DNA of 64,000 nucleotides, taken from positions 1 through 64,000 of the forward strand of contig JAICWX010000003.1 in assembly GCA_025934635.1 (NCBI GenBank), written 5' to 3'. This DNA is from Streptosporangiaceae bacterium (GTDB taxonomy: Bacteria > Actinomycetota > Actinomycetes > Streptosporangiales > Streptosporangiaceae). A program made the position numbers and the translations under genes. Below are positions 32,694-41,000 of the stretch, piece by piece. Below the pieces are notes generated by a model. The model saw nothing but the letters and a program-made list of their open reading frames with translations, searched no databases and was not told where the DNA came from. The stretch's first letter is position 1. Each line of letters opens with the position of its first letter.

Positions 32694-34172
32694 ATGAAGT
32701 CTGATCGCCCAACGGTTCCCGAGTTCCTGATCCGCAGCGCCGGGCTGTGGCCGGACCAGGAATGGGTGCGCACGCCGGACGGATCGGCCTCGCGCGCCAC
32801 CGTCCTGGACCGGGCCCGGCACCTGGCCGGCGGCCTGCGCGCGGCCGGCGTCAAACCCGGCGACCGGGTCGTCCTGGCCGCCCCGAACTCGGTCGGCTTC
32901 CTGGTCGGCTGGTTCGGCGCGATGTTCGCCCGGGCCCCCGTGCTCGCGGTCAACCCGCGGGCCGCGGCGGCCGAGCTGGCCGCGGTCACCACCGCCCTCG
33001 AACCCCGCCTCATCGTGAGGGCGGACGACATCGCCGAACTGGAGCAGGCGGCCCCGGCCGACCCGCTCCCGGCTGACCCGGAGGAGCACGTCGCCTACCT
33101 GCAGACCTCGGGCAGCACGGGGACGCCGAAGTTCATCATCCGCACGCACCGGATGTACACCCTGGCGGCCGAGGCCTTCCCGTGGTGGCTGGGCCTGGTG
33201 GACCGCGATGTCATGCTGACCACGCTGCCGCTGGCGCACGGCAACGCCCAGCTCTACTCGGTGCTCGGGTCCCTCGGCCTGGGCGCGGAACTGGCCCTGC
33301 TGCCCGGCTTCTCGGCCACCACGTTCTGGGACGACGTCACTGCCTACCGGGCCACCCAGTTCAACGCGGTGGGGGCCATGCTGGAGATCTTGATGCAGCG
33401 GCCCCCGACCGAAGCCGAACGGGCGCACCGGGTCCGGCTCTGCTACACCGCCCCGGCCCCCACCCGCCAGCGCCATCTGGCCGTCGAGGAGCGGTTCGGC
33501 CTGCACCTGGTACTGGGCTACTCCCAGTCCGAGGCCGGCGGGTTCGGCCTGATCATGCCGCTGCAGGGGGCGCCCCGGTTCGGCTCGATGGGACGGCCGC
33601 GGCAGCACCCGCGGCTCGGCACCGTCACCGCCGCCCGGATCGTCGACGCCGAGGCCAATGAGCTGGGCGAAGACACGGTGGGCGAGCTGGAGATCCGCAA
33701 CCCGACCGCCACCCCGGGGTACCTCGGCCGCCCGGCGGAGTCCGCCGCCCTGCTCCGTGACGGCTGGCTCCGCACCGGCGACCTGGCCTGGCGCGACGCC
33801 GGCGGCTTCTACTACTTCGGCGGCCGGGTCAAGGAGCTGATCAGGCACAAGGGCGAGAACCTGAGCCCGGCCGAGGTCGAGCGGGTACTCGAGGAGCACC
33901 CGGCGGTGGCCGTGGCCGCGGTCATCGGCGTCCCTTCCGACCTCAGCGAGGAAGACGTCAAGGGGTTCGTCGTCCTGGAGAGCGGCTCGGCGGCCACCGC
34001 CACCGACCTGTTCGCGTGGTCGGCCGGACGGCTGCCGCCCTACAAGTGCCCGCGCTACCTGGAGATCGTCACCGAGCTGCCCCTGACGGAGAACCAGAAG
34101 GTAGCGAAATCCCAGCTCCCCCGGGAGCGCACCGCGACCGAGGCCGATCAGCGGGCGAGCAAGGGTGAGTGA
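32694..34172 (+). CDS. CaiC-like acyl-CoA ligase (AMP-forming)
   Basis: 492 residues, a second ANL-family ligase. P-loop LQTSGSTGTPKFI, A5-type motif GYSQSEAGG, hinge WLRTGDLAWRDAGGFYYFGG and C-terminal ELPLTENQKVAKSQL with the adenylation Lys in the 'TENQK' context used by crotonobetaine/carnitine-CoA ligases. It is shorter than the ligase at 23772 and only distantly similar, so the two probably activate different acids. It is the first gene of a six-gene operon to 40228 whose members are 1 bp apart or overlapping. Its next neighbour is a CaiB-type CoA-transferase, as in carnitine-like systems. Confidence 0.93.
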   Translation: MKSDRPTVPEFLIRSAGLWPDQEWVRTPDGSASRATVLDRARHLAGGLRAAGVKPGDRVVLAAPNSVGFLVGWFGAMFARAPVLAVNPRAAAAELAAVTTALEPRLIVRADDIAELEQAAPADPLPADPEEHVAYLQTSGSTGTPKFIIRTHRMYTLAAEAFPWWLGLVDRDVMLTTLPLAHGNAQLYSVLGSLGLGAELALLPGFSATTFWDDVTAYRATQFNAVGAMLEILMQRPPTEAERAHRVRLCYTAPAPTRQRHLAVEERFGLHLVLGYSQSEAGGFGLIMPLQGAPRFGSMGRPRQHPRLGTVTAARIVDAEANELGEDTVGELEIRNPTATPGYLGRPAESAALLRDGWLRTGDLAWRDAGGFYYFGGRVKELIRHKGENLSPAEVERVLEEHPAVAVAAVIGVPSDLSEEDVKGFVVLESGSAATATDLFAWSAGRLPPYKCPRYLEIVTELPLTENQKVAKSQLPRERTATEADQRASKGE

Positions 34173-34173
34173 G

Positions 34174-36231
34174 ATGGGACAAGGTCCGCTGCACGGCGTG
34201 CGCGTGATCGAAGACGGCGGCGCCATCGGCATCTCGGTGGCCGGCCTGCTGCTGGCCGAGCTCGGCGCGGCCGTGACCCGGATCGGCCTCGAGCCCGACC
34301 TGACCGGTCCCGGCCGGATCGTGCACCGGGCCAAGACCACCGTGGCCGCCGGGCAGCCGCTCCCCGCGGCCGACGTCATGCTGCTCGGCCCGCACAGCCG
34401 GCTGGCCGGCACCGCCCCGGTCGTCGTCCGTTTCCCCGACCGGCCGGCCGAGGACGACGGGCTGGCCCCGGCGGGCACCATGCTGGCCGAGGCGCGGTCC
34501 GGCCTGATGCGGCTCCAGCTCGGTCACCGCGACGGCCCGTTCTGCCTGGCCTCGCCGATCGCCGGACTCGGGGCCGGGATCCTCGGCGCGCTGAGCGCGG
34601 CCAGCGGCCTGCTCAGCCGGGCCCGCGGCGTGACCGGGACTGGAGATGGCGCGCCGTGGGAGAGCACCGTCAGCGACCGGGACGGTGCCCTGGTCATGCA
34701 GACGCTGTCGGCGTGGCATACGCTGTTCGGCCTGATGGGGCGGCCGGACCTGGCCGAGGACCGCGAGCTCGACGCGGCCCTGCCGTTCAACATCGCCGAC
34801 CAGGCCCAGGGCGAGCAGCTGGCCGCGCTGGTGGCGGAGTTCGTCGCGGGCCTGTCCGTCGACGAGTGCGTCGACCTCTGCGTCCGGAACAAGATCGTGG
34901 CGGCCCCGGTGCTGAACGGGCCGGCGTTCCTGGCGCACCCGCAGGCCGCGGCCAACGGCCTGCCGGTCGAGGTGCAGGACGCCCTCGGCCGCCAGCTCCA
35001 GGTGGGCCGCTTCGTGCAGTGCGCGGCCACCGCGGCGGAGGCGGCCCCGCTGAGCGCGCTGGCTGACGTAGCCGTCGGCCCGCTGCACGGCGTCCGCGTG
35101 ATCGACGTGTCGCGGGCCGCGGCCGGGCCGATCTGCGGCCGGGTGCTGGCCGACCTCGGCGCCGAGGTGGTCCGGGTCGAGGACCCGGACGGCGAGCACA
35201 GCCGCCAGGTCGGGCTCACGTTCGCGGGCAACAACCGCAACAAGGCCTCGCTCGGGCTCGACCTGACCAAGCCGGAAGGCCTGGACGCGCTGGCCCGGAT
35301 TACGGAACAGTCTGATGTCGTGCTGATCAATGCGCTGCCCGCCGCGAGCGCCCGGCTGGGTATCGACTACGCGACGGTCGCGGCCCGGAACCCGGCCACC
35401 AGCCACATATCCATTCTGGGATTCGGTCGCCGTCCCCCGTTCGGCGGAAGAAGGGTGGTGGACGCGGCCGCGCAGGCCCTCTCCGGCCAGGCCCTGGCCG
35501 AGGGCGGGGGCCGGGAGCCGGTCGGCTGCACCGGCGGCTTCCTGGATAACGGGACCGGCTGGCTGGCCGCCCTGGGCTGCGTGGCCACGCTGTACCGGCG
35601 GCAGGCGGCCGGGCACGCCGGGCCGGTGGAGGCCTGCCTGCTCAACACCTCGGCTTTCGTGCAGCTGTTCGGCCTGACCGACCCGCTGTCGCCGGGCGGC
35701 CGTCTCGACGAGGACCGCTGGGGGTACGCCGCCGACCAGCGGCTGTACCAGGCGCGGGACGGCTGGATCGGCGTGGCGGCCGCCAGTCCGGCGGCCCGGC
35801 AGGCCTTCGCCGCGGCCCTCGCCCTGGCCGGCTGTCCCGATGCCGGCCGGGAGGTGCACGGGCTCACCGCAACCGCGTTCGCCGAGGCGCTGGCCGAACT
35901 GGATGTGGCCGGGGTGGCGGACCTGTTCGGCCGGGCCGGGTTCGCGGACTGGACGACGGTCCGGACGCTGGAGCAGGCCGCCCGGGCCGACGATGACGAC
36001 TTCATCCGGGTCGCGCAGGAGCCGTGGGGCTTCCTGCGGCAGCCCCGGCTGCTCCCCCGCTACGCCGGCGATCAGCGTCCGCCGGTCACCGGCGCCGCGG
36101 CCGCTCCCGGGCGTGACGACGCCGGGGTGCTGGACCGCTACGGGCTGGCCGGCCAGCGCGACGCGCTGGTGGACAGCGGGGCGATGCGGCGCGAGCCGGG
36201 ACCGGTCACCCTGCAGGCGAGCTCAGTGTGA
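34174..36231 (+). CDS. Tandem CaiB/BaiF CoA-transferase fusion, N-half lacking the catalytic Asp
   Basis: 685 residues, two class III CoA-transferase units in one chain. Both begin with the same block: GPLHGVRVIEDGGA at residue ~4 and GPLHGVRVIDVSRAAAGPIC at ~306. In the C-terminal unit the catalytic Asp is kept (D458 in GGFLDNGTGW). In the N-terminal unit the aligned position is Ser (S127 in FCLASPIAGLG) and much of the first Rossmann half is missing. The natural enzymes are interlocked homodimers, so this looks like a pseudo-heterodimer with one active and one structural half. ATG 34174 is preferred over GTG 34165. It follows the CaiC-like ligase by 1 bp and overlaps the dehydrogenase by 4 bp. 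Confidence 0.88.
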   Translation: MGQGPLHGVRVIEDGGAIGISVAGLLLAELGAAVTRIGLEPDLTGPGRIVHRAKTTVAAGQPLPAADVMLLGPHSRLAGTAPVVVRFPDRPAEDDGLAPAGTMLAEARSGLMRLQLGHRDGPFCLASPIAGLGAGILGALSAASGLLSRARGVTGTGDGAPWESTVSDRDGALVMQTLSAWHTLFGLMGRPDLAEDRELDAALPFNIADQAQGEQLAALVAEFVAGLSVDECVDLCVRNKIVAAPVLNGPAFLAHPQAAANGLPVEVQDALGRQLQVGRFVQCAATAAEAAPLSALADVAVGPLHGVRVIDVSRAAAGPICGRVLADLGAEVVRVEDPDGEHSRQVGLTFAGNNRNKASLGLDLTKPEGLDALARITEQSDVVLINALPAASARLGIDYATVAARNPATSHISILGFGRRPPFGGRRVVDAAAQALSGQALAEGGGREPVGCTGGFLDNGTGWLAALGCVATLYRRQAAGHAGPVEACLLNTSAFVQLFGLTDPLSPGGRLDEDRWGYAADQRLYQARDGWIGVAAASPAARQAFAAALALAGCPDAGREVHGLTATAFAEALAELDVAGVADLFGRAGFADWTTVRTLEQAARADDDDFIRVAQEPWGFLRQPRLLPRYAGDQRPPVTGAAAAPGRDDAGVLDRYGLAGQRDALVDSGAMRREPGPVTLQASSV

Positions 36232-37202
36232 CCGCGGGCCGCGGTCGCGTGCTGCTCACCGATCACGCCTGGCCGGGCGTGGCGGTCGAGGCCGGCCTGT
36301 GCGACGCGGCGGGCTTCGACCTGGTCGAGGCGCCGGCCGGGGCGACCGAGGACGTGCTGGCCGGGCTGGCGGCCGACGCGGCCGGGATCCTTACCTGCTG
36401 GGCCCAGGTCACCGCGAAGGTGATCGCGGCCAGCCCGGCGCTGCGGGTGATCAGCCGGATGGGCATCGGCCTGGACAACATCGACCTGGCCGCCGCCGCG
36501 GCCCGGCGGATCGTGGTCACCCGGGTCCCCGACTACTGCGTCGAGGAGGTATCGGACCACGTCGTCGGCCTGCTGCACGGCTGGGCGCGGTGCATCGCCG
36601 TCGCGGACCGCGACGTCCGGGCCGGAACCTGGGACCCCGGCCGGTACGCCCCGCGCCGGGTAGCGAGCCTGGTCACCGGCGTCTGGGGCCTCGGCCCGAC
36701 CGGGCGGCGGACGGCGGAGAAGCTGGTAACCCTGGCCGATGAGGCACAGGGCGGCCGGGTGCTGGCCGACGACCGGCACCCGGAGCTGGCCCCGGCGGGC
36801 GTCCAGGTCGTCCCATCCGACGTGCTGCTGGCCGAGTGCGACGTGGTCAGCCTGCACCTGCCGCTCACCCTGGCCACCCGGGGGCTGCTCGACGCGGGCC
36901 GGCTGGCCCGGATGAAGCCCGGCGCGCTGCTGGTCAACACCAGCCGGGGCGCGCTGGTCGACATCCCGGCGCTGGGCGCCGCCCTGGACACCGGGACGCC
37001 GGGCAGTGCCGCGCTCGACGTCTTCCCGGCCGAGCCCGAGGTTCCCGCCGCGCTGCTGCCGCGGCCGGACGTGATCCTCACCCCGCACATCGCGTTCTCC
37101 TCGGCGCATTCCGTGCTCGAGCTGCGCCGCCGCTCGACCGAGGACCTGCTCCGGGTGCTGGCCGGCGTACCGCCGCGCGATCCGGTCGCCCTTGATGGAT
37201 GA
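36228..37202 (+). CDS. D-isomer-specific 2-hydroxyacid dehydrogenase
   Basis: 324 residues, similar to phosphoglycerate/hydroxypyruvate dehydrogenases. The NAD motif is GVWGLGPTGRR; catalytic R240 (NTSRGALVD), E269 (PAEPEVP) and H287 (TPHIAFSS) are intact. It interconverts a 2-keto acid and a D-2-hydroxy acid. GTG start overlaps the previous stop (GTGA). The next two genes encode a small-molecule kinase and an enolase homologue. In sequence these could mimic hydroxypyruvate to D-glycerate to 2-phosphoglycerate to PEP, but the enolase changes (see there) argue for a different acid. Confidence 0.93.
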   Translation: MTAGRGRVLLTDHAWPGVAVEAGLCDAAGFDLVEAPAGATEDVLAGLAADAAGILTCWAQVTAKVIAASPALRVISRMGIGLDNIDLAAAAARRIVVTRVPDYCVEEVSDHVVGLLHGWARCIAVADRDVRAGTWDPGRYAPRRVASLVTGVWGLGPTGRRTAEKLVTLADEAQGGRVLADDRHPELAPAGVQVVPSDVLLAECDVVSLHLPLTLATRGLLDAGRLARMKPGALLVNTSRGALVDIPALGAALDTGTPGSAALDVFPAEPEVPAALLPRPDVILTPHIAFSSAHSVLELRRRSTEDLLRVLAGVPPRDPVALDG

Positions 37203-38160
37203 CAGCTTCGAGGCGGTGCTCGCCGCGCTGCACGCAGCCGGGCGGATCGGTCCGGACAGTACCGTGCGGCGGCTGAGCGGCGGCGTGTCGAGCTTCATCG
37301 CGGTCGTCGATGACGCCTGGGTGGCCAAGGCGGCCCGGCAGCGGCTTGACGTCCAGGCCGAGTGGGTCGCCGACCCGCGCCGGGCGCACCGGGAGGGCAT
37401 CATCTTGCGCGCGCTGGGCGGATGGCTGGGCCCGGTCCGGGTGCCCGCGGTCTACCGGATGCACGCTGCCCCGCCGATCCTGGAACTGGAGTGGATCGCG
37501 CCGCCCGCGGTCAGCTGGAAGGCCGAGCTGCTGGCCGGCCGGGCCGACCGGGCGGTGGTGGAGGCGCTGGCCGCGAGCATGGCGGGGCTGCACGAGCGGC
37601 CGGTGCCGCCGGAGCTCACGGGCCCGGACGGGACCGATGCCGAGGGGGCGGCGCTGTTCGACTCGCTGCGGCTCGACCCGTACTACCGGCAGGTGGCCGC
37701 GGACCGGCCCGAGCACGCCGCCGCCCTGGAGGCGCTCATCGCGGACTGTACGGAGGCGCGGCCCGCCCGGCTGGTGCACGGCGACTTCACCCCGAAGAAC
37801 GTGCTGGTGACCGGGGGTCCGCCGGTGCTGCTGGACTGGGAGGTCGTCCACGCCGGCGACCCGGCCTTCGACCTCGGCATGCTGGCCGCGCACCTGCTCC
37901 TCAAGGCGTGCCTCATTCCCGCGCTGCGGCCGGCCGCCCGGGTTCTGGCCCGGGCGTACCGCGGCCCGGCCGATCCGGCGCGGGCCGTGCGGCACGCGGG
38001 CGCGATCATGCTGGCCCGGCTGTGGGGTAAGTCCCGGGTGGAGTACCTGACCGCCGAGCCGGTCCGGGTGGCCGCGGCCGCCATCGGCGGCCGGGCCCTG
38101 CACGACGGCTACGGCTCGCTGACCGAACTTCTCGACGACCTGCCTGCGGAGGCTCCTTGA
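37195..38160 (+). CDS. Aminoglycoside-phosphotransferase-fold small-molecule kinase
   Basis: 321 residues. The APH/choline kinase fold shows a Gly-rich loop (RRLSGGVSSFIAVVDD), the ATP-binding Lys in AWVAKAARQ, catalytic D197 in LVHGDFTPKNVLV and metal-binding D214 in VLLDWEVVHAGDPAFDL. Such kinases phosphorylate hydroxyls of sugars, choline, methylthioribose, homoserine and others; the name does not mean antibiotic resistance. ATG 37195 overlaps the dehydrogenase gene by 8 bp. Position between a hydroxyacid dehydrogenase and an enolase homologue suggests it phosphorylates the hydroxy acid made or used by those enzymes. Confidence 0.9.
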   Translation: MDDSFEAVLAALHAAGRIGPDSTVRRLSGGVSSFIAVVDDAWVAKAARQRLDVQAEWVADPRRAHREGIILRALGGWLGPVRVPAVYRMHAAPPILELEWIAPPAVSWKAELLAGRADRAVVEALAASMAGLHERPVPPELTGPDGTDAEGAALFDSLRLDPYYRQVAADRPEHAAALEALIADCTEARPARLVHGDFTPKNVLVTGGPPVLLDWEVVHAGDPAFDLGMLAAHLLLKACLIPALRPAARVLARAYRGPADPARAVRHAGAIMLARLWGKSRVEYLTAEPVRVAAAAIGGRALHDGYGSLTELLDDLPAEAP

Positions 38161-39494
38161 TCACCATCGCCGAGGTGGACGCCGGCTGGCTGCTCGACTC
38201 GCGCGCCACCCCGACCATCGAGGTCACGATCACCCTCACCGACGGCTCCCGGCACCGGGCGATGGCCCCGGCGGGCGCCTCGACCGGCTCGCACGAGTCG
38301 GCCGAACTGCGGGACCGGACCGACCCGCGGTGGCGCGGCCGGGGCGTCGGCGCCGCGATCGCGGCCGCCCGCGAGATCGCCGGCCCGGCGCTGGCCGGGC
38401 TGGCCCCCGACGACCAGGCCAGCCTGGACGCCCGGCTGGTCGAGGCCGACGGCACGGCCCGCCGGGACCGGCTCGGGGCCAACGCGATGGTGGCCGCGTC
38501 CGTCGCCGCCGCCCGGGCCGGCGCGGCGGTCACCGGGCGGGAGCTGTGGCAGCATCTCGGGGACGGCCGCCGCCCGCTGCTGCCGGTGCCGATGGTCAAC
38601 ATCCTCAGCGGCAACCTGCACGCCGCGGGCGGCATGGGCATCCAGGACATCCTGGTCATCCCGGCGGGCGCGGGCAGCACCGGCGAGGCGCTGGAATGGG
38701 TGCACGACGTCTACCACGCCACCGGCGACCTGCTCCGGGCGCGCGGGGCATCCGTGCTCGTCGGCGACGAGGGCGGCTACGGCGCGCCTGCCTCCGCAGT
38801 CGGCTCCCCGGGCGGCGCCTCGGCCAGCGGCGAGGCGATCGCGCTGGTGACCGACGCGATCGCGGCGACGGGGCGGCGCGCGCCGGACGAGGTCGGCATC
38901 GCGCTCGACGTGGCCGCGACGCACCTGCTCCGCGCCGACGGGAGCTACGACCTCGACGGGCGCCGCTACGCCCCCCGGGGGCTGGCCGACGTGCTGGCCA
39001 GCTGGATGAAGGACTTCCCGGTGCTGTCGGTCGAGGACCCGTTCGGCGAGGACGACTGGGCGGCGTGGCAGGACTTCGCCCGTCGCTTCCCGGGGCTGCA
39101 GCTCGTCGGGGACGACCTGATCGCGACCCACCTGGACCGGCTGCACCGGGCCGCCCGCGACGGCGCGGCCAGCGCCGTGCTGACCAAGGTCAACCAGATC
39201 GGCACCGTGACCGAGGCGCTGCTGGTGGCGGACGAGGCGGCCAGGCTGGGGATGCGCGCGGTGATCTCGGCGCGGTCCGGGGAGACCGAGGACGACTGGC
39301 TCGCGGACCTCGCGGTGGCGTCGGGCGCGGGGCAGATCAAGGTCGGCTCGGTGACCCGCTCGGAGCGGCTGGCCAAGTACAACCGGCTGCTCCGGATCGA
39401 GCGCTCGGCCCAGGCACCGCCCTACGCGGGGCTGCTACCGTTCAGCCCGACAGACCAGGGTGCCCAGCACCGCGAACCGGGAAGCCGAAGCTGA
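38157..39494 (+). CDS. Enolase-superfamily paralogue with altered active site
   Basis: 445 residues, clearly an enolase homologue. Conserved: loop GASTGS, metal ligands D251 (ALDVAA), E293 (SVEDPFGEDDW) and D319 (LVGDDL), E205 in GDEGGYG, base K344 in TKVNQIG, R373/S374 and the GQIKVGS Lys. Changed: the catalytic His of VSHRSGETED is Ala (A372 in ISARSGETED), and the acidic residue of QEFM is Asp (IQDIL, D164). A Gly/Ser-rich insert follows residue ~215. Loss of that His nearly abolishes normal enolase activity in known enzymes, so a modified phospho-hydroxyacid is the likely substrate. TTG start with GGAGG 5 bp upstream; 4-bp overlap with the kinase gene and 3-bp overlap with gntR. Confidence 0.9.
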   Translation: MITIAEVDAGWLLDSRATPTIEVTITLTDGSRHRAMAPAGASTGSHESAELRDRTDPRWRGRGVGAAIAAAREIAGPALAGLAPDDQASLDARLVEADGTARRDRLGANAMVAASVAAARAGAAVTGRELWQHLGDGRRPLLPVPMVNILSGNLHAAGGMGIQDILVIPAGAGSTGEALEWVHDVYHATGDLLRARGASVLVGDEGGYGAPASAVGSPGGASASGEAIALVTDAIAATGRRAPDEVGIALDVAATHLLRADGSYDLDGRRYAPRGLADVLASWMKDFPVLSVEDPFGEDDWAAWQDFARRFPGLQLVGDDLIATHLDRLHRAARDGAASAVLTKVNQIGTVTEALLVADEAARLGMRAVISARSGETEDDWLADLAVASGAGQIKVGSVTRSERLAKYNRLLRIERSAQAPPYAGLLPFSPTDQGAQHREPGSRS

Positions 39495-40228
39495 TGGCAG
39501 GCACGTCCAAGGACGACCGAACGGGTCCGTACGAGCAGATCTACCGCCGGATCATCGAGGGCGTGTACCGGCCGGGAGAACGGCTGATCGAGCAGCGGAT
39601 CGCGGAGGAGCTCGCGGTCTCCCGGACGCCGGTCCGCGAGGCGCTGGTCCGGCTGGAGGGCGCGGGCCTGGTGGTCAACGCGCGGCATAAGGGCGCGATG
39701 GTGCGCGTGCTCACCCGCGAGGACATCGTCGACCTCTACGAACTGCGGGCGACGCTGGAGTCGCTGGCCGCCAAGCGCGCCGCGACCCGGGCGGACGAGG
39801 CCGAGATCGCCCGGATGGACGAGGCCATCGAGGCCTTCGACGCGGCCGTCACCGGGCCCTGGCCCGCCTCGATCGACCAGCTCCGGGAGCTGAACGCGGC
39901 CAACCGCCAGTTCCACGAGACGGTCCTGACCGCCGCCCGCCATCCGCTCCTCGGCCAGCAGCTGTCGGTGACGGTCGACGCGCCGCTGGTCTTCCAGGCG
40001 TTCCGGCGCTTCGACCGGTCCGAGTCGGAGCGCTCGAACCTGTTCCACCGGCTGCTGCGGAACGCGATCAAGGCGCACGACGGCGAGCGCGCGGCCCGGC
40101 TCATGACCGAGCACATCGACCAGGGCCGCGACGTGCTGCTGGTGGGCTTCGACCGGGTCGGGTCGGTAGAGGGCCTGTTCGACGCCGAGCCGGGCGGGCT
40201 CGCCCTGGGGGTCAGCGCGCCCGGCTAG
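39494..40228 (+). CDS. GntR/FCD-family transcriptional regulator
   Basis: 244 residues. A winged helix (about 12-75; GERLIEQRIAEELAVSRTPVREAL) and an all-helical FCD ligand domain (about 85-225) with its metal-binding His in NRQFHETV, NLFHRLL and MTEHIDQG. FCD regulators bind short palindromes of TnGT-ACnA type; the repeated ATTGTATGCAAT motif in this island fits, so it is the likely regulator of the whole catabolic island. It is the last gene of the long operon, overlapping the enolase-like gene. That operon itself carries no motif copy in its 25-bp upstream gap, so control of gntR may run through LysR. Confidence 0.93.
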   Translation: MAGTSKDDRTGPYEQIYRRIIEGVYRPGERLIEQRIAEELAVSRTPVREALVRLEGAGLVVNARHKGAMVRVLTREDIVDLYELRATLESLAAKRAATRADEAEIARMDEAIEAFDAAVTGPWPASIDQLRELNAANRQFHETVLTAARHPLLGQQLSVTVDAPLVFQAFRRFDRSESERSNLFHRLLRNAIKAHDGERAARLMTEHIDQGRDVLLVGFDRVGSVEGLFDAEPGGLALGVSAPG

Positions 40229-40236
40229 CTCGTACG

Positions 40237-40881
40237 CTATTCGCCGGCCAGGTCGGCGCCGATGTCCCGGCTCTCCTCGCCCGCCGGGGCGGCGATCTCC
40301 CGCACCGGCTCGTCCCGGTCGTCGTACTCCAGGCGCAGCGCGCGGCTGAGCGTGGCGTGCATGGTGTACATGGCGGTGATGTAGGTCAGGTCCAGGATCT
40401 GCTCGTCGGACAGGTTCGCCTTGAGCACCGCGAACACGGCGTCGTCGGCCCGGCCGTGATCGGTCACGATGGCGTCGGTCCAGGCCAGCACGGCCCGCTC
40501 CAGCAGGTCGAACTGGTCGGACACCCCCCAGGCCCTGATGCCGGCGATCTTCTCCTCGGACATGCCGAGCTTGCGGCACGACTTGCTGTGCTGGGAGAAC
40601 ACGAACTGGCTGCCGGACAGCCAGCCCGCCCGGGTCTGCCCCAGCTCCCGGAGCACGGGGTTCAGCCGCTCGCCCGACTTCTGGTAGAGCGAGAACCCGG
40701 CCACGGCGTGGTGGAACACCTCGGGCGAGTTGGCGAAGCAGGTCCACCAGTTGCCGGGCGTGCCGGTGGCGGTCCCCGGCTCGGCCACGGGGTCGCGGTC
40801 AGGACCGAACATCCGGTCGTAGGCCCGGCGGATGAAATCGTTCGGGACCTCGTCCCGGGGTATCTCGCGCAGACGAGGCAT
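40237..40881 (-). CDS. Carboxymuconolactone decarboxylase-like (AhpD-fold) protein
   Basis: 214 residues of the CMD/AhpD-like all-helical fold. The core segment LRELGQTRAGWLSGSQFVFSQHSKSCRKLGM corresponds to the AhpD motif region, but only one Cys (in HSKSC) is present instead of the CxxC peroxidase pair, so peroxidase activity is doubtful. A decarboxylase or isomerase role on a ring-opening product is possible. It converges on gntR (8-bp gap), and two ATTGTATGCAAT-type operators lie upstream, the nearer one over the -10. It therefore belongs to the same regulon. Confidence 0.87.
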   Translation of the reverse strand: MPRLREIPRDEVPNDFIRRAYDRMFGPDRDPVAEPGTATGTPGNWWTCFANSPEVFHHAVAGFSLYQKSGERLNPVLRELGQTRAGWLSGSQFVFSQHSKSCRKLGMSEEKIAGIRAWGVSDQFDLLERAVLAWTDAIVTDHGRADDAVFAVLKANLSDEQILDLTYITAMYTMHATLSRALRLEYDDRDEPVREIAAPAGEESRDIGADLAGE

Positions 40882-40915
40882 CAGCCCTGCCCTTCATTCG
40901 GCGAATGTGACCCTT

Positions 40916-40927
40916 ATTGTATACGAA
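40916..40927. promoter_or_regulatory. GntR/FCD-type operator over CMD promoter
   Basis: ATTGTATACGAA, 9 of 12 to the consensus and closer to the symmetric form ATTGTATACAAT. On the minus strand it supplies TACAAT as the -10 of the CMD-like gene, whose start is 35 bp away. Confidence 0.55.
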
Positions 40928-41000
40928 CGAGTCTTACGCACGGAAGTGAGGGCGACATGATCTGGTATACGTCTCGGCGCCTTGTGATGTCGCCGCGCTG

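Noticed and set aside
29543..32704. A 1053-codon frame over livG, the lipoprotein, livH and antisense to lysR
   Set aside because: It is out of frame with all recognised families and crosses their boundaries.
34600..35660. Glu at the 'GPWES/GPVEA' positions of the tandem CoA-transferase as catalytic Asp replacements
   Set aside because: The catalytic Asp of class III enzymes maps earlier, to the GDS-type motif; the later VD/VE position is not the nucleophile.
37195..38160. Reading the APH-fold gene as aminoglycoside resistance
   Set aside because: The fold covers many metabolic kinases, and the gene is embedded in a catabolic operon between a dehydrogenase and an enolase homologue.
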